A program made the translations under genes and the position numbers. Of a stretch of 64,000 nucleotides of DNA, positions 37,701 to 46,616 are shown in pieces. The first letter of the stretch is position 1, and every line of letters begins with the position of its first letter. The stretch is from positions 4,898,001 to 4,962,000 of the forward strand of contig CM057130.1 of the NCBI GenBank assembly GCA_029964075.1, read 5' to 3'. The DNA is from Patiria pectinifera. Its lineage: Eukaryota > Echinodermata > Asteroidea > Valvatida > Asterinidae. The notes beneath the pieces are model-generated. The model had not been told where the DNA came from, searched no databases, and worked only from the letters and a program-made list of their open reading frames with translations.

Positions 37701-40166
37701 CCATCACTAGCCCACCACAAGCCCATCACAAGTCCTCACCAGTCCATCACAAGTCCATCACAAGTCCCTCACAAGTCCATCACAACCCCATCACAAGCCC
37801 ACCACAAGTCCATCACAAGTCCATCACAAGCCCATCACAAGCCCATCACAACCCCATTACAAGTCCTCCAGTCTCAAGTCAAGTAACAAGCTATTCAAAG
37901 TAGCTGCATTCCTTTGTTATTGTTCATCCCCTGTTACTTACGACAGGACTTGTGATAAGACTTTACTTTTGACCAGACTTGTGATGGACTCATAGAGCTA
38001 TATTAAATTACTAGAACGCTAACTCGATGTGCCTGATGGGTGCATCCATGTTTGTGCACAAACCTATGGAGAACTAGAAATTTTCTACGGCTTTTGTACG
38101 GCTATTTGCATATCTACGTTTGTATTCCATACCGGTGCGTCATCGAAGCTGATACGCCAAAAACCGAAAGGCACGATCAGCAAATGAGCGTTTCTTTTTG
38201 CTCTACGCAAACAGCGCAACGTGTGCGCGTCCCTCCGCTGCAGATGCTTTTCGCCGTGAAGTTTTTTTAACCGTCATGACACGCTTAAGTTGTTTGCGTA
38301 TCTTCTACTTGCGTGTTGCATTTAAGGTACACTTTTAAAATTCAATCCATCTATTTTGATTGTGTTCCACAAATACGCACATGAATTCAAAATGTCTGCG
38401 CCCAGGACGGCTTCAAAGCGTCTCCGCGCGCAAGAATGAGGAGTTAGCGCTCTAGTAATTCAATATAGCTCTATGGATGGACTGGACTACAGCACTGCCT
38501 ATTAATGCCTGCATCTGCATCCTCGCAATGTCTCAGTGTCTGCTCAAGATCCTCTTTTGAATTTCTCTTTGATAGGAATGAGCTTGAGAGACAGTTCTTG
38601 GAGATGTTGCAGTTCAACATCAACGTTCCCTCCAGCGTCTACGCTAAGTACTATTTTGACCTCCGTGCCCTGGCTGATGCCTATGAAATCTCCTTCCCTT
38701 CCTCACCGCTCAGCAGAGAAAGAGCCCAAACATTGGAGGTACTACAAACATTCATTTGTCCAATATTTTCGTATTCTTTTTTTGGTGGGGGGGGGGGGGG
38801 CAAATATCATTTGGAGGAAAATGGGACAGTGATCAAACTGATTGTAATAACAGCAACTGTGAGGAAACCATCGCTGATTTTTGGGAACATTTGCTGTTTT
38901 GTTTTACTCTTTTAAAGGGTCCATGAAGCAAATTTTTCTTTAGGAGCATATTTTGTGCAACTTTCTACTACTCGTACATGTATGAAGACTACATGTATTT
39001 GACTTGTCTTTGCTTTACTGCTATGTACTGACACAACAACGAATCACCAAGAAAAGAACGACGGCGAAATATCCAAAATTCTGGCACATTTTGTTGCTAA
39101 AATAGCTGTAACATTGAGGTTTCTGCCTCAAAAACATGTATGTATAATCAACCTTTTCATAATTTTGAAATGTCAATTACCTGCTTTGAACATTTTGATT
39201 CAAGGTTTTCCTTTTCTCTTAAAATCGATAAGTTTAGAAAACAATACATGTTGTTTATACTTGTGGATTCCCCCCCCCATTATGTCCCCATTATGAAAAC
39301 TACAACAGAATATGCACTCATCTTTCCCATAGAACTACAACTAATGCATATTTCCCTAGATGGGGCAATTCGTTCACTGAGAGTTCATACAATACAATGT
39401 TAGGAGAAAACAGGAAAAAAAACCCACAATACCCTGCGATTTACCTGCCGTAATCGGCCTCTTTCTCCCAAGCAGCATTTAAAGTAAAAACTTGATGTTT
39501 TACACTGGTTTTTCCAGTGACATATATCCTGCTTTGCAGCAGTTATGTTAAGATTATTGAGTTATGATGAAGGCTTACAAAATCTTGGCTTAATTTCAAG
39601 GTGTGGGATGATGGGTTCAGCTTCAAGATTTTAGTCTCCTTCGGTCACAGTTTCAGACCAGTTGTATCACTCTAGGGTGGCATGGGTGGCTAGTGCATTA
39701 AGCGCTTGCCTCTCACCAATGTGGCCCGGGTCCCATTCCCGGCTCGGACCATATGTGAGTAGAGTTGTTCATTGATTCTCACCTGTGCCAGAAGGTTCTT
39801 CTCTGGGCTCTGCGGTTTTCCCCCCTCCGCAAAAAAAAAATCAACATTTTCGGTCTCTGGCTGTGCTCCGTTGTCAGGCATGGGTCGTATGACGGCTGCC
39901 TAAGGCGCCTTACATGCCTTCGGCTCGACCACGTTGTAATCGCGCCCTGTGCAAAATTAATCTGGTCTCTGAAAATGACACAACATTTAACTAGGAATGT
40001 GCATTATCTAACATTTCCTGTTTGTTATTTTCATCCCTCACTCCAGGCCATCACAAGGCTTTGCGAGGAGAAGACGCGAGACCAAACCTACCAGGAGCTG
40101 AAGCGCTCCTCCAGCGTGGACGGCATTCACTTAGGCCCCAAATTCACGGCGGCTATCATCTCATGA
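22714..40166 (+). CDS. CCNY: Cyclin Y, complete, 8 coding exons
   Basis: Coding exons: 22714-22912, 29081-29149, 30152-30314, 35273-35360, 36052-36171, 36954-37120, 38576-38738, 40047-40166. They total 1089 nt and give 362 aa; human cyclin Y is 341. The protein starts MGNC, a glycine-2 N-myristoylation signal with a cysteine next to it, as in known cyclin Y, which tethers it to the plasma membrane. NLQHISDRE (54-62), [20 protein letters not shown] (120-139), the cyclin box (about 174-300, with [14 protein letters not shown] and [18 protein letters not shown]) and the C-terminal AAIIS are all characteristic. Family role: binding and activation of CDK14 and CDK16, for example in Wnt co-receptor phosphorylation. 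The serines around 121-122 and 344-346 match positions that are 14-3-3 related phosphosites in the human protein (from memory). The N-terminal 50 residues are poorly conserved and lysine-rich. Residue 144 is Y where human has C. Introns hold many mobile elements. Intron 1 is 6.2 kb. Confidence 0.97.
23091..23359. mobile_element. Foldback element with hammerhead-like hinge (copy 1)
   Basis: Arms of about 110 bp (23127-23239 and 23248-23359) are near-perfect inverted copies. They run from ggtttgcggaaacaccatgtg inward to a hinge at about 23243. Outside the left arm is gaggctttgcatggtgg, also present in the second copy at 56500. Read outward from the hinge, each arm starts cctgaagacggtcag, makes a 7-bp stem and continues ggaacgt. 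This resembles a hammerhead core (CTGANGA, stem II, GAA...). It lies in cyclin Y intron 1. Confidence 0.75.
24168..24575. mobile_element. Inverted-repeat element with ttgccaaattttgatttt arms
   Basis: The left arm (about 24168-24262) and right arm (about 24490-24575) match in inverse orientation in blocks: the ggcctatttactggactgcctcc side outside and the tttgccaaattttgatttt side inside. The identity is moderate, so this looks older than the other foldbacks. A similar left end occurs at 19986-20043. Confidence 0.6.
25143..25484. mobile_element. piggyBac-like miniature element (copy 1)
   Basis: It begins ccctaacccc after TTAA (25139-25142) and ends ctagggt before TTAA (25485-25488). The interior has at least six copies of a cctcaatcctccaaaatcc motif, in the reverse orientation near the right end. 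The family is better bounded at 30427-30817. Confidence 0.65.
26471..27069. mobile_element. hAT-like miniature element, gaatattcaaatattcgg family (copy 1)
   Basis: A 599-bp element with ends tagggctgtgcc and gcatagcccta. It is flanked by gaatgagc (26463-26470) and gaatgagg (27070-27077), an 8-bp target duplication with one difference. It is rich in aatattcgg/ccgaatatt motifs. A relative lies at 50642-51071. Confidence 0.8.
28033..28088. repeat. Hairpin made of the cctcaatcctccaaaatcc motif
   Basis: An 18-bp arm (cctcaatccttcaaaatc) and its inverted partner (gattttggaggattgagg) flank about 18 bases. This is the same subterminal motif as in the piggyBac-like elements at 25143 and 30427, here without TTAA ends. 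Confidence 0.75.
30427..30817. mobile_element. piggyBac-like miniature element (copy 2)
   Basis: A 391-bp element that begins ccctaacc and ends cataggg. It is flanked on both sides by TTAA (30423-30426 and 30818-30821), the piggyBac target site and typical CCCT terminus. Copies of ccaaaatcctcc lie near the left end, with three reversed copies (ggaggattttg..ggattgagg) in the right half. It lies in cyclin Y intron 3. Confidence 0.8.
33271..33340 (-). repeat. tRNA-derived SINE fragment
   Basis: On the minus strand it reads gagctcggtggtccagtgg (box A), a ctgcactagtaagcag anticodon-arm-like hairpin and ctggttccaatcc (box B). It is a clear relative of the element at 35623-35694. It is degenerate and is not a functional tRNA. 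Confidence 0.7.
35092..35202. repeat. Imperfect (cccctcccctctga)n minisatellite
   Basis: About eight units of a 13-14-base pyrimidine-rich motif (tgacccctcccctc) with substitutions. It lies about 70 bases before exon 4 of cyclin Y. Confidence 0.9.
35623..35694 (-). repeat. tRNA-like element, 72 nt, probably SINE head or tRNA pseudogene
   Basis: The minus strand folds close to a tRNA. The acceptor arm agctcgg pairs with ccgagtg (one mismatch, one wobble). Box A is tggtcgagtgg, the anticodon stem is tctgc/gcagg, and the T arm gtggg-ttcgagt-cccac is perfect. The anticodon loop has 8 bases (actaaaaa), so it is unlikely to be a working tRNA. A T run follows (minus strand), as in a Pol III terminator. 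A related fragment at 33271 supports a dispersed SINE. A further 130 bases on its 5' side (to about 35830) belong to the same repeat. Confidence 0.7.
36392..36820. mobile_element. hAT-like miniature element with gggtacccg motifs
   Basis: A 429-bp element with ends taggggtgggcat and atgcacaaccc(ta). It is flanked by gacacaga (36384-36391) and gacgcaga (36821-36828), an 8-bp duplication with one difference. Inside are cggatacccg and cgggtacccgatcc motifs in both orientations. It lies in cyclin Y intron 5. Confidence 0.8.
37405..37870. repeat. 11-bp satellite (ccatcacaagc)n
   Basis: About 40 units of an 11-base motif (catcacaagcc / catcacaagtc) with common variants. The block lies inside a larger inverted-repeat unit: gagtccatcacaagtc stands at its left and gacttgtgatggactc at about 37976-37991. 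The sequence after the array (tccagtctcaagtcaa ... ctttgttattgttcatcccc) recurs without the array at 9258-9395 and partly at 23505-23545. Confidence 0.9.
37991..38475. mobile_element. hAT-like miniature element with 35-bp terminal inverted repeats
   Basis: A 485-bp element starting catagagctatattaaatta and ending with its inverted partner (taattcaatatagctctatg). It is flanked by the exact 8-bp repeat gatggact (37983-37990 and 38476-38483). It landed at the very edge of the 11-bp satellite unit. It has no coding content. A solo end of the same type (aatatagctctatgagct) is seen near 43966. Confidence 0.85.
39672..39965 (+). mobile_element. tRNA-derived SINE
   Basis: Box A (gggtggctagtgcattaagc) and box B (gggtcccattcccg) are followed by catatgtgagtagagttgtt, an aaggttcttctctgggctctgcggttttccc body and a distal end near ctctgaaaatgacac. 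It lies in the last intron of cyclin Y, just before the final exon. Confidence 0.75.
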
Positions 40167-40774
40167 CACCTGCCTCCTAGAATCTCACCCGTCTGGGTTC
40201 GAACCAGGGACATATCAAAGTGCAAGTATCTGAACAAAAACATCAAGTGTTGTTTTTGTTTAACCAGTTAAAAAGTGTTGCGGAGCCCTTTTGCTGTTGA
40301 AGGCAGCGAGGGAAGTATAAACACGTCGATGTAATATTTATCTTGCCAGGTCGATGTGGAATCGAACCGGGGACAAATGTATGCAAGTTAAGATGCTTGC
40401 GGCGGATTTGAAGATTTGGAGCCACTCTGCTTCTGAATCCAACTATTTTCTTGCCAGTAAACCCTTAATGTGTTTACACATTCTCGCTTTCCTTGTATAC
40501 GTCAAGGACGTCAAATCATGTCAAGTGGAGCACTGTTCCATCATGGATGACCGAGTCCCAGGCCGATGTCATAAAACTGCTAAGGATGCCAGTTCAATGT
40601 TCTAGGTGGTTGTACTTTAGCTGCTTCCAGCTGGGCAGGAGCTTCTGCTTAAATAGCACAGGCATATTGGGGATCATCTCCTGTTAGTGCCCCATTTAAG
40701 GTCTGGTCACAAGTCCTTTGTAGATACCAAGTTTCATGTTAGTCAGCTGTTCGGTGGGACAACCTGTGAATGGA

Positions 40775-41060
40775 GTCGTCATTATTATTATTACTTTCTG
40801 GTACTGAAACCAAGGATTCCTCAAAAGCGCCCTTGGCGCTGTCGCTCATAAGCCTTAAGAAACCTGTAGAGAGAAGACAATGAGGAGAAATGACAGTTTT
40901 ATAGAGGTGGGAGGAAAAGCCCAGAAGAATATTCTGGGGGAAACCCACGGAGTCAGGTAGGGACTGAAAACCTAATCCACATATTGGCCCAGGCGGGATT
41001 CGAACCGAGGTCATAGCGGTGGAAGGCGAGGAAAGTACTGCTACACCAACCTGACTCCCT
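40775..41060 (-). mobile_element. tRNA-derived SINE with (taa)n tail, followed by extra partial heads
   Basis: On the minus strand a head with ggttggtgtagcagtac (box-A-like) and ggttcgaatcccgcc (box B) ends at about 41057. The body runs to a gcgcttttgaggaa region, and the tail is (taa)n at about 40782. The head is repeated further right: cgggattcgaaccgaggtcatagcggt recurs at about 41130 and again from about 41160 to 41228, which indicates local tandem duplication of the 5' part. Confidence 0.75.
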
Positions 41061-43103
41061 TAGTCAGGTAGGAGTCAGGTAGGGAGTCAGGTAGGGACTG
41101 AAAACCCAAGTACACATATTGATCCAGACGGGATTCGAACCGAGGTCATAGCGGTGCCAGGCGGGATTTGAACCGAGGTCATAGCGGTGGAAGGCGAGGA
41201 AAGTACTGCTACACCAACCTGACTCCCCTAGTAGATTCCATAGATCTTCTCAGCAACATGGTCCATTTCAGCCACCTGACATTTTTCAGAGCAATTATAG
41301 GCCCTGATCGTATGATGCCAAAGTACCATGTGACCATCCGGTTCCCCCTTGATTGGCTACCATTGCAGTAGGCAAGTGTTTGGTAATAGCAACCTTGTCC
41401 TGCGTTGTTAACTAGACAGTGGGGCTTTTTTTTGCATAAAATAACTACAAATTCTTTAGCAAGTGGCATAATTGTCTCTACAAGTACAGTGTATGGTTGT
41501 CCTAATCGTGCCAACCCAGCACCGGATGTTGGCTATTTTTCTCACAGTTTTTGTAATCCATCACAGCTTTGCAGACTTGCCTACCTACTGTGCGCGGAGC
41601 TATACATGTACAATCTTAGCCTGCTACAAAAGTGAAGATGACTTTTCATAACCCAGATGTTGGCTGGGTCATGGGGTTCAGAGAGAGCCAGTGATGGTAA
41701 CTGTCAGTTCTGTCAACTTGCCCACTGCAGTCTCCTGTCAAGAGAATGAAATAATATACCCCCCCCCAAAAAAAAAAAAAATTGCTCAGAAAAAAAATGA
41801 CCTAGCAAAGTCAATTAAGAGTTGTCATACAAGTGTTGAGAATGCACTGACAGTCCAAACGGTACATGGTAAAAGCTTGGCAAATGTCCGAGGTTCGACT
41901 GCAGTTTCCCCTTGTGCCTGTGTACTGTGGTCATCTCTTCTGCTGTCTGTTTTGTCCACCTGTGTGCAGAGTCCAGCTGTCTATTGTGGCAACCTGTCAA
42001 TTGCAGTCAGCTTTTTGTAAACCTTACGATTACATCTGCTTTGTCTTGTCCCCAACTGCTTATGTCCAAAATATCATCCCCTCGTGTGTTCACATATTAA
42101 GACTGTAAAGTATGTGTATTGTGTAAAATATATCCATAATCCCAAATCAATGCTTTATGTCCTGCTGGATGTCAGCAATCACTGAAAAATATCAATAAAT
42201 CAGTGAGAACTATTACGTCATTACCACTGTCTTTTCTGGACAAAGGGAAACGTGAAATTTGTGTTTGTGAGGTGCAAGTAATGTTAAAGTCACAGAGAAC
42301 AATGGAAGCATTATGAATTAAAAAAAAAAGTGTAATCAATTTTTTATGTGCTCTATGTTTAAGTGTACAACTTCACACAATTTCAACCCTGTGTAATCTG
42401 TGGAGTTTTGTAGGACGTTGGATCCTGTATTTTTGTGCTCTGATATACATATACAGCAAGTGCAGATTTATTTTTTGATGTTTTAATGATTTTACATTTT
42501 TTTTTAAAAAGGTTATTTATATTTGCAGTCAATTAATGTCTTCAGTGTACAGTGTCCTCGTAGCCCAATAACCCTCGATAACAGAAATCAAAATATGGAG
42601 ACTTTATAAGTCCTCATCAAAGTTGCTGAGTGAGGTCCAAGGTCAAAGGTCATGGAGCTGCTGAGTACCAGTCACAAGCAATATAAATTGCATACCATTT
42701 TGACTGGTAACCTACAGCGTGTCTCAAAAATAATGTAGCAGTCAAACAACATTTTTTTTTCTGAGGAAACTAAATCGTTGAGTATTTCTTTACCCTTGAC
42801 ACTTAACAACCTCTCAAGTTTTGCAAAACAACATTTGTCACCAAAGTAAGCACCTACACTTCCAATTTCTTTGAGGTAATCTTCTGCAGAGTATTGATAA
42901 CACTTCAAATCCCTGCACCGTTCGTTTGAGTGGTTAATTAAGCTGAGGGCAAGCAGGCAGAAAGTGTCACACTTTTCACTTTTCAGTAGTCTTAGTCCAA
43001 GAATACATTCAGAATTTGTTTCCCAAGTGAACCCTCAAGCACTGTCAAGTCACAACGGTGACAGGGGCGATAGGAGGCACTGTCAAGATTAATCAGTCGA
43101 ATC

Positions 43104-43236
43104 GTATCTTGGGAATGTAGGCACTCGGACCGGAGAAATTCCGAGCATATCTCACAGGCACGCATCAGCTTGAGTGTAGCATTTGTGAGGTATGCTCAGC
43201 ATTTCTCGGGGTCTGAGTGCCAAAATTCCCAAGATT
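43104..43236. repeat. Long imperfect hairpin downstream of cyclin Y
   Basis: Arms of about 52 bases (starting atcttgggaat, ggcactcgga and gagcatatctcac) pair with the right side (gtgaggtatgctc ... ctgagtgcc ... attcccaagat) with scattered mismatches and a loop of about 25 bases. It may be a small foldback transposon or a structured RNA in the 3' UTR. Confidence 0.75.
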
Positions 43237-44892
43237 GGTTTCCGCTTGTCCATAATGAGTATGAACTTGGCTTGATGGAATATTATTTTATGACCCTGAA
43301 TAATCATGTTTTAATAAGAAACTTAAAAGAAATGACAATTTTACTTTGTTTTTTAGCTCAGTGTTTTGTAAGTGCAATTTGTTTCACTGATCGTAAATTT
43401 GCAAATCATGGCCTGATATATTTTTGTGATCTCATCAATAATTGTCACATTTTCATCTGAAAGTACCACCCAGACTGTCTTTTATTAATCATTATGTGTA
43501 AACCACGGTGGTGTCCACCCTTTGATAAAGTATGTGCATTTCTGGTTTTACTGGAATTTATATTTATGTTTGTGATTGGTTTTGTCAGCTGTTAGTTTTG
43601 CTAAAGAAATATCCCCACATGACACATTGTGATTGTAATGTGCACAAAACAAGTGCACAAATATTATCTGATATTAGAGATGTAGCGGACACAATAGGAT
43701 GCAATGTGGAAATACAACTGTACTCCAAATAGCGCCCTCGTATGGTGTCTGCCATTAATTGTGGGGACCATTTACATTTTACGACAGGCTTTGTTGGACC
43801 ATAAATGTTGCAGGGACAGTTGAAAGCAGCCACAACACGGTCCAGATTTTCCTAATAGAAAATTTCACTGTAAAGGCAATGTCATACTTCACGCGAATGC
43901 AAAGCAAATTTGACGTCAGAAAACATCCGCTTTGAAATTTGCCGAGTTGATGTGTTCAACTTTTAATATAGCTCTATGAGCTGAGCTGAGGTACCCCGAC
44001 TCTTTTTTTTATGAACGTGTCAAGTGTTTTTGCTCATGCAGACTGGAAACAAAATAATGATTGTAACTATGACTGTGTGTCTGTTTCATTGTGATCATTT
44101 TTGAACGGCTTGTATGTGGAGAGGTGGTACCAGTAGTTTTCTTACCCCCTGTATCTCTGTCATTATGTTCTGCTATAGGAAGCAGGGATTTTCCGCTAAT
44201 TGTGAGCAGAGCCTTTTCCACAAAAGTGGGATTTTGTATTAATTTCCATTGAAAAAAAACCCTGACTGTTTTGTTGATACTGCCCCCAATTTACCAAATT
44301 TAGTTCGTCCACATTGGGTTTGCAATGGTTACACATCCGTGAACAGGTGCTGGGCTTCTAGTCTGGTTCCCAGACCTGACATTTCCCCAGCGTCTATCAA
44401 CTGCTCCGTTTCATCTGAAGTAGGGTCAGGGAATCTTGGTTTTCCCAGCATTTATGAACACATAACTGTGAACAAGTCAGTGTATCAACATTTGTTGTTA
44501 AATTCTACCAAAATTCATCCGTTTCTGGAATATTACAGCAAAAGAAAATGCTGTTGTTTTTTTTTAATGAGACTTATCAGATCAGCCTAATGACAAATCC
44601 GTTTCCAATTTCCTTTCATTCATCCTGTAGAGTAATGTACACAAATAATGTAAGCTATCCGCCTTGTTCTTGTAAGTGAACAGAAGTGTGGGGAAGTTTT
44701 GTATTTATGTAATTGTAGCTCAAAAATGAGATCCCCTATTTGTTAACCATCTTTTTTAAGTGGCAGTGGTAAAATTAAAAACAAGTGAAAATGTGCGCAC
44801 TGAGACATTGTATTGAATGTAATTTTTTAAAATGTATTTCCCCATAAAATTATTATTTATGTAAAACTGTACAACTGTGAATAATGGAGAGT

Positions 44893-44898
44893 AATAAA
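44893..44898 (+). promoter_or_regulatory. Candidate distal polyadenylation signal of cyclin Y
   Basis: AATAAA followed within 30 bases by a T/G-rich stretch (ttctttggtt ... ctgtctttttctgttttgtg). It would give a 3' UTR of about 4.7 kb. Confidence 0.4.
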
Positions 44899-45849
44899 TT
44901 AATTCTTTGGTTAAAAAAGATTAATACTGTCTTTTTCTGTTTTGTGCGTTCGGATTCCGTTAAACTAGATTTTTAAAATCAAAGATGAATATCTTTATTA
45001 TTAAAAGTAAATTACTTGTAGTCAAATTGATCAAATTCAGATGACAAATATTCTGAAATTCACCAGAAATTTGTTTTTTGATTTGGTAGATATTTTGGGG
45101 CCAACATTGAAAGCAAAGAAATTGGAAGGTGTAACGATACCTCTTTAATCTATCAATGAGGCCTTATTAACCATCGAACGGGCTAATAATGGTTTTGAGA
45201 ATTCTCTGTTGAAATTGTTCTACTTTAAATATCATTTTAGATAAACTTCGACATTTAAAAAACATCGAAAAAAGAGGGGAAAATTTAGAAATTGCATTGA
45301 ATTTTTTGTAACTGACAAAATTGAAAATGAATACAAAAACACAAGATTACCCCTTGTTGCTTTCTTCTCTCAAAAAATGCCCTGAAATTTCAGTTACGCA
45401 GATAATGGTTCGAAAAAAGTCAAAATCATGTTTTGGGGTAGGTTTTTCTTACTAAAAGTCTTAAGAAAACAAAATTAATATTCACCTTTACAATTTGAGT
45501 GTTGTTAGTTGAAAAGCAATCAGTTAAATTAAAACAAAACACAAAAAGCTCGCTATTTTCTCTTGTTAATACAGTTAGCTTTAATGGCTTTACTCATAAT
45601 CTGCAATTCACAGCATCAACAGTGCATTTTTTTCCCTAAAAAAGTAGACCTCCAATCACAAAATGATTGCTCTGTTCGAACGCGGAACAAGACAAAGATA
45701 CAATTTTACAAGTAGTAGTCAAATGTCTTTAGCTGCCAAAAAATATTGGAGGGACTAAAAACGAAAATATCTACCGTTTTACTGAGTTCATCAGACCGCA
45801 ATAGGAAAATGACTTGGTTCACTAACAATCCATATTGAAGAATGAAAAT

Positions 45850-45921
45850 GAGTGGAACAGGGTTCGAACCTGCAACCTCAGGATTACTGTTCCGGCCCAC
45901 CACCAACTGAGCTATCCAGCC
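45850..45921 (-). repeat. tRNA-like sequence, 72 nt, degenerate
   Basis: The minus strand has an acceptor arm ggctgga / tccactc with a mismatch, box A tagctcagttgg, and a perfect T arm gcagg-ttcgaac-cctgt. The anticodon loop lacks the universal T33, so this is a tRNA-derived SINE head or pseudogene rather than a working tRNA. Confidence 0.65.
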
Positions 45922-46220
45922 CTGGCCATGTTGGCAGTCTCAATAATTTCTCAATCTCTTTGTTCAAGGGATGGAAGTGACACAAGCAACAAACCCTTCT
46001 GCCAAAAGTCATGATACTATAAACAAAATTAGAAATACTACAAGCGGAAATTGGGATCATTCGAAAGGATGTGGCTTCTTTTAATACATCAAAAAGGTGA
46101 ACCGACAAAGTTCAAACATTCGAGTGATTTGACATGCATGGCAGATATCTCAGGTATCTCTTTGTTATTTCAATTTAGTAACAATTAATGCACAAAAGGT
46201 GTACTTCTGCCTATCCAAGC

Positions 46221-46616
46221 TTAGCCTTGACCAAGGCTATCAGCTTGTTCCCATACGAGCTTGTTCCCGCTACTGCACACAGTGCGCGCCGTGACACACT
46301 AGTTGTACTATATACCGTTAGCCTCAACGACCCTTGCATGTGCTTTGTGTGCATGTACGTACACCACACACACACTTCCGCAAACAGCCGTACAGTAAGT
46401 CGAGCCGGAGGATATCCTCCGCTTCGACTCACTGTGTACGGCTGTTTGCGGAAGTGTGTGTAGGGTGTACGTACATGTACATGTACACAAAGCACATGCA
46501 AGGGTCGTTGAGGCTAACGGTATATAGTACAAATAGTGTGTCGCGGCGCGTGCTGTAGCAAATGTAGCAGGAACAAGCTCGTATGGGAACAAGCTGATAG
46601 CCTTGGTCAAGGCTAA
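46221..46616. mobile_element. Near-perfect 396-bp foldback transposon with target-site duplication
   Basis: The whole element is an inverted repeat centred on ggaggatatcctcc (46407-46420). The outer ends are ttagccttgaccaaggctat and its exact complement. The arms are about 195 bp with only scattered differences and a few small indels. It is flanked by the exact 7-bp repeat tccaagc (46214-46220 and 46617-46623), or 8 bp if the next t is counted. The host sequence around it resembles 19350-19453, which lacks the insertion. No protein is encoded. The superfamily is not certain; the 7-8-bp duplication would suit hAT or a foldback family. Confidence 0.9.

Larger units (their letters stand above)
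40167..44898 (+). other. Downstream region of cyclin Y, possible long 3' UTR
   Basis: No other gene is seen on either strand. Frames in this stretch are AT-rich or repeat-derived. Candidate polyadenylation signals on + are at 42194-42199 and 44893-44898, so a 3' UTR of 2 to 4.7 kb is possible. The stretch holds SINE copies (40775-41228) and a long hairpin (43104-43236). A mariner-type end (tacagcgtgtctcaaaa) lies at about 42713. How far the transcript runs is an inference. Confidence 0.4.

Noticed and set aside
37405-37870. Regular short repeats that could suggest a CRISPR array
   Set aside because: The unit is an 11-bp tandem satellite without unique spacers, in an animal intron.
42672-42908. 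A 78-codon minus-strand frame next to a mariner-type end (tacagcgtgtctcaaaa)
   Set aside because: I could not match it to a transposase and found no second terminus, so it is not called as an element or gene.
45850-45921. A possible functional tRNA gene on the minus strand
   Set aside because: T33 is missing and the acceptor and anticodon stems have mismatches.
46188-46610. Overlapping frames on both strands with near-identical peptides
   Set aside because: They mirror the two arms of the palindromic transposon and are not genes.
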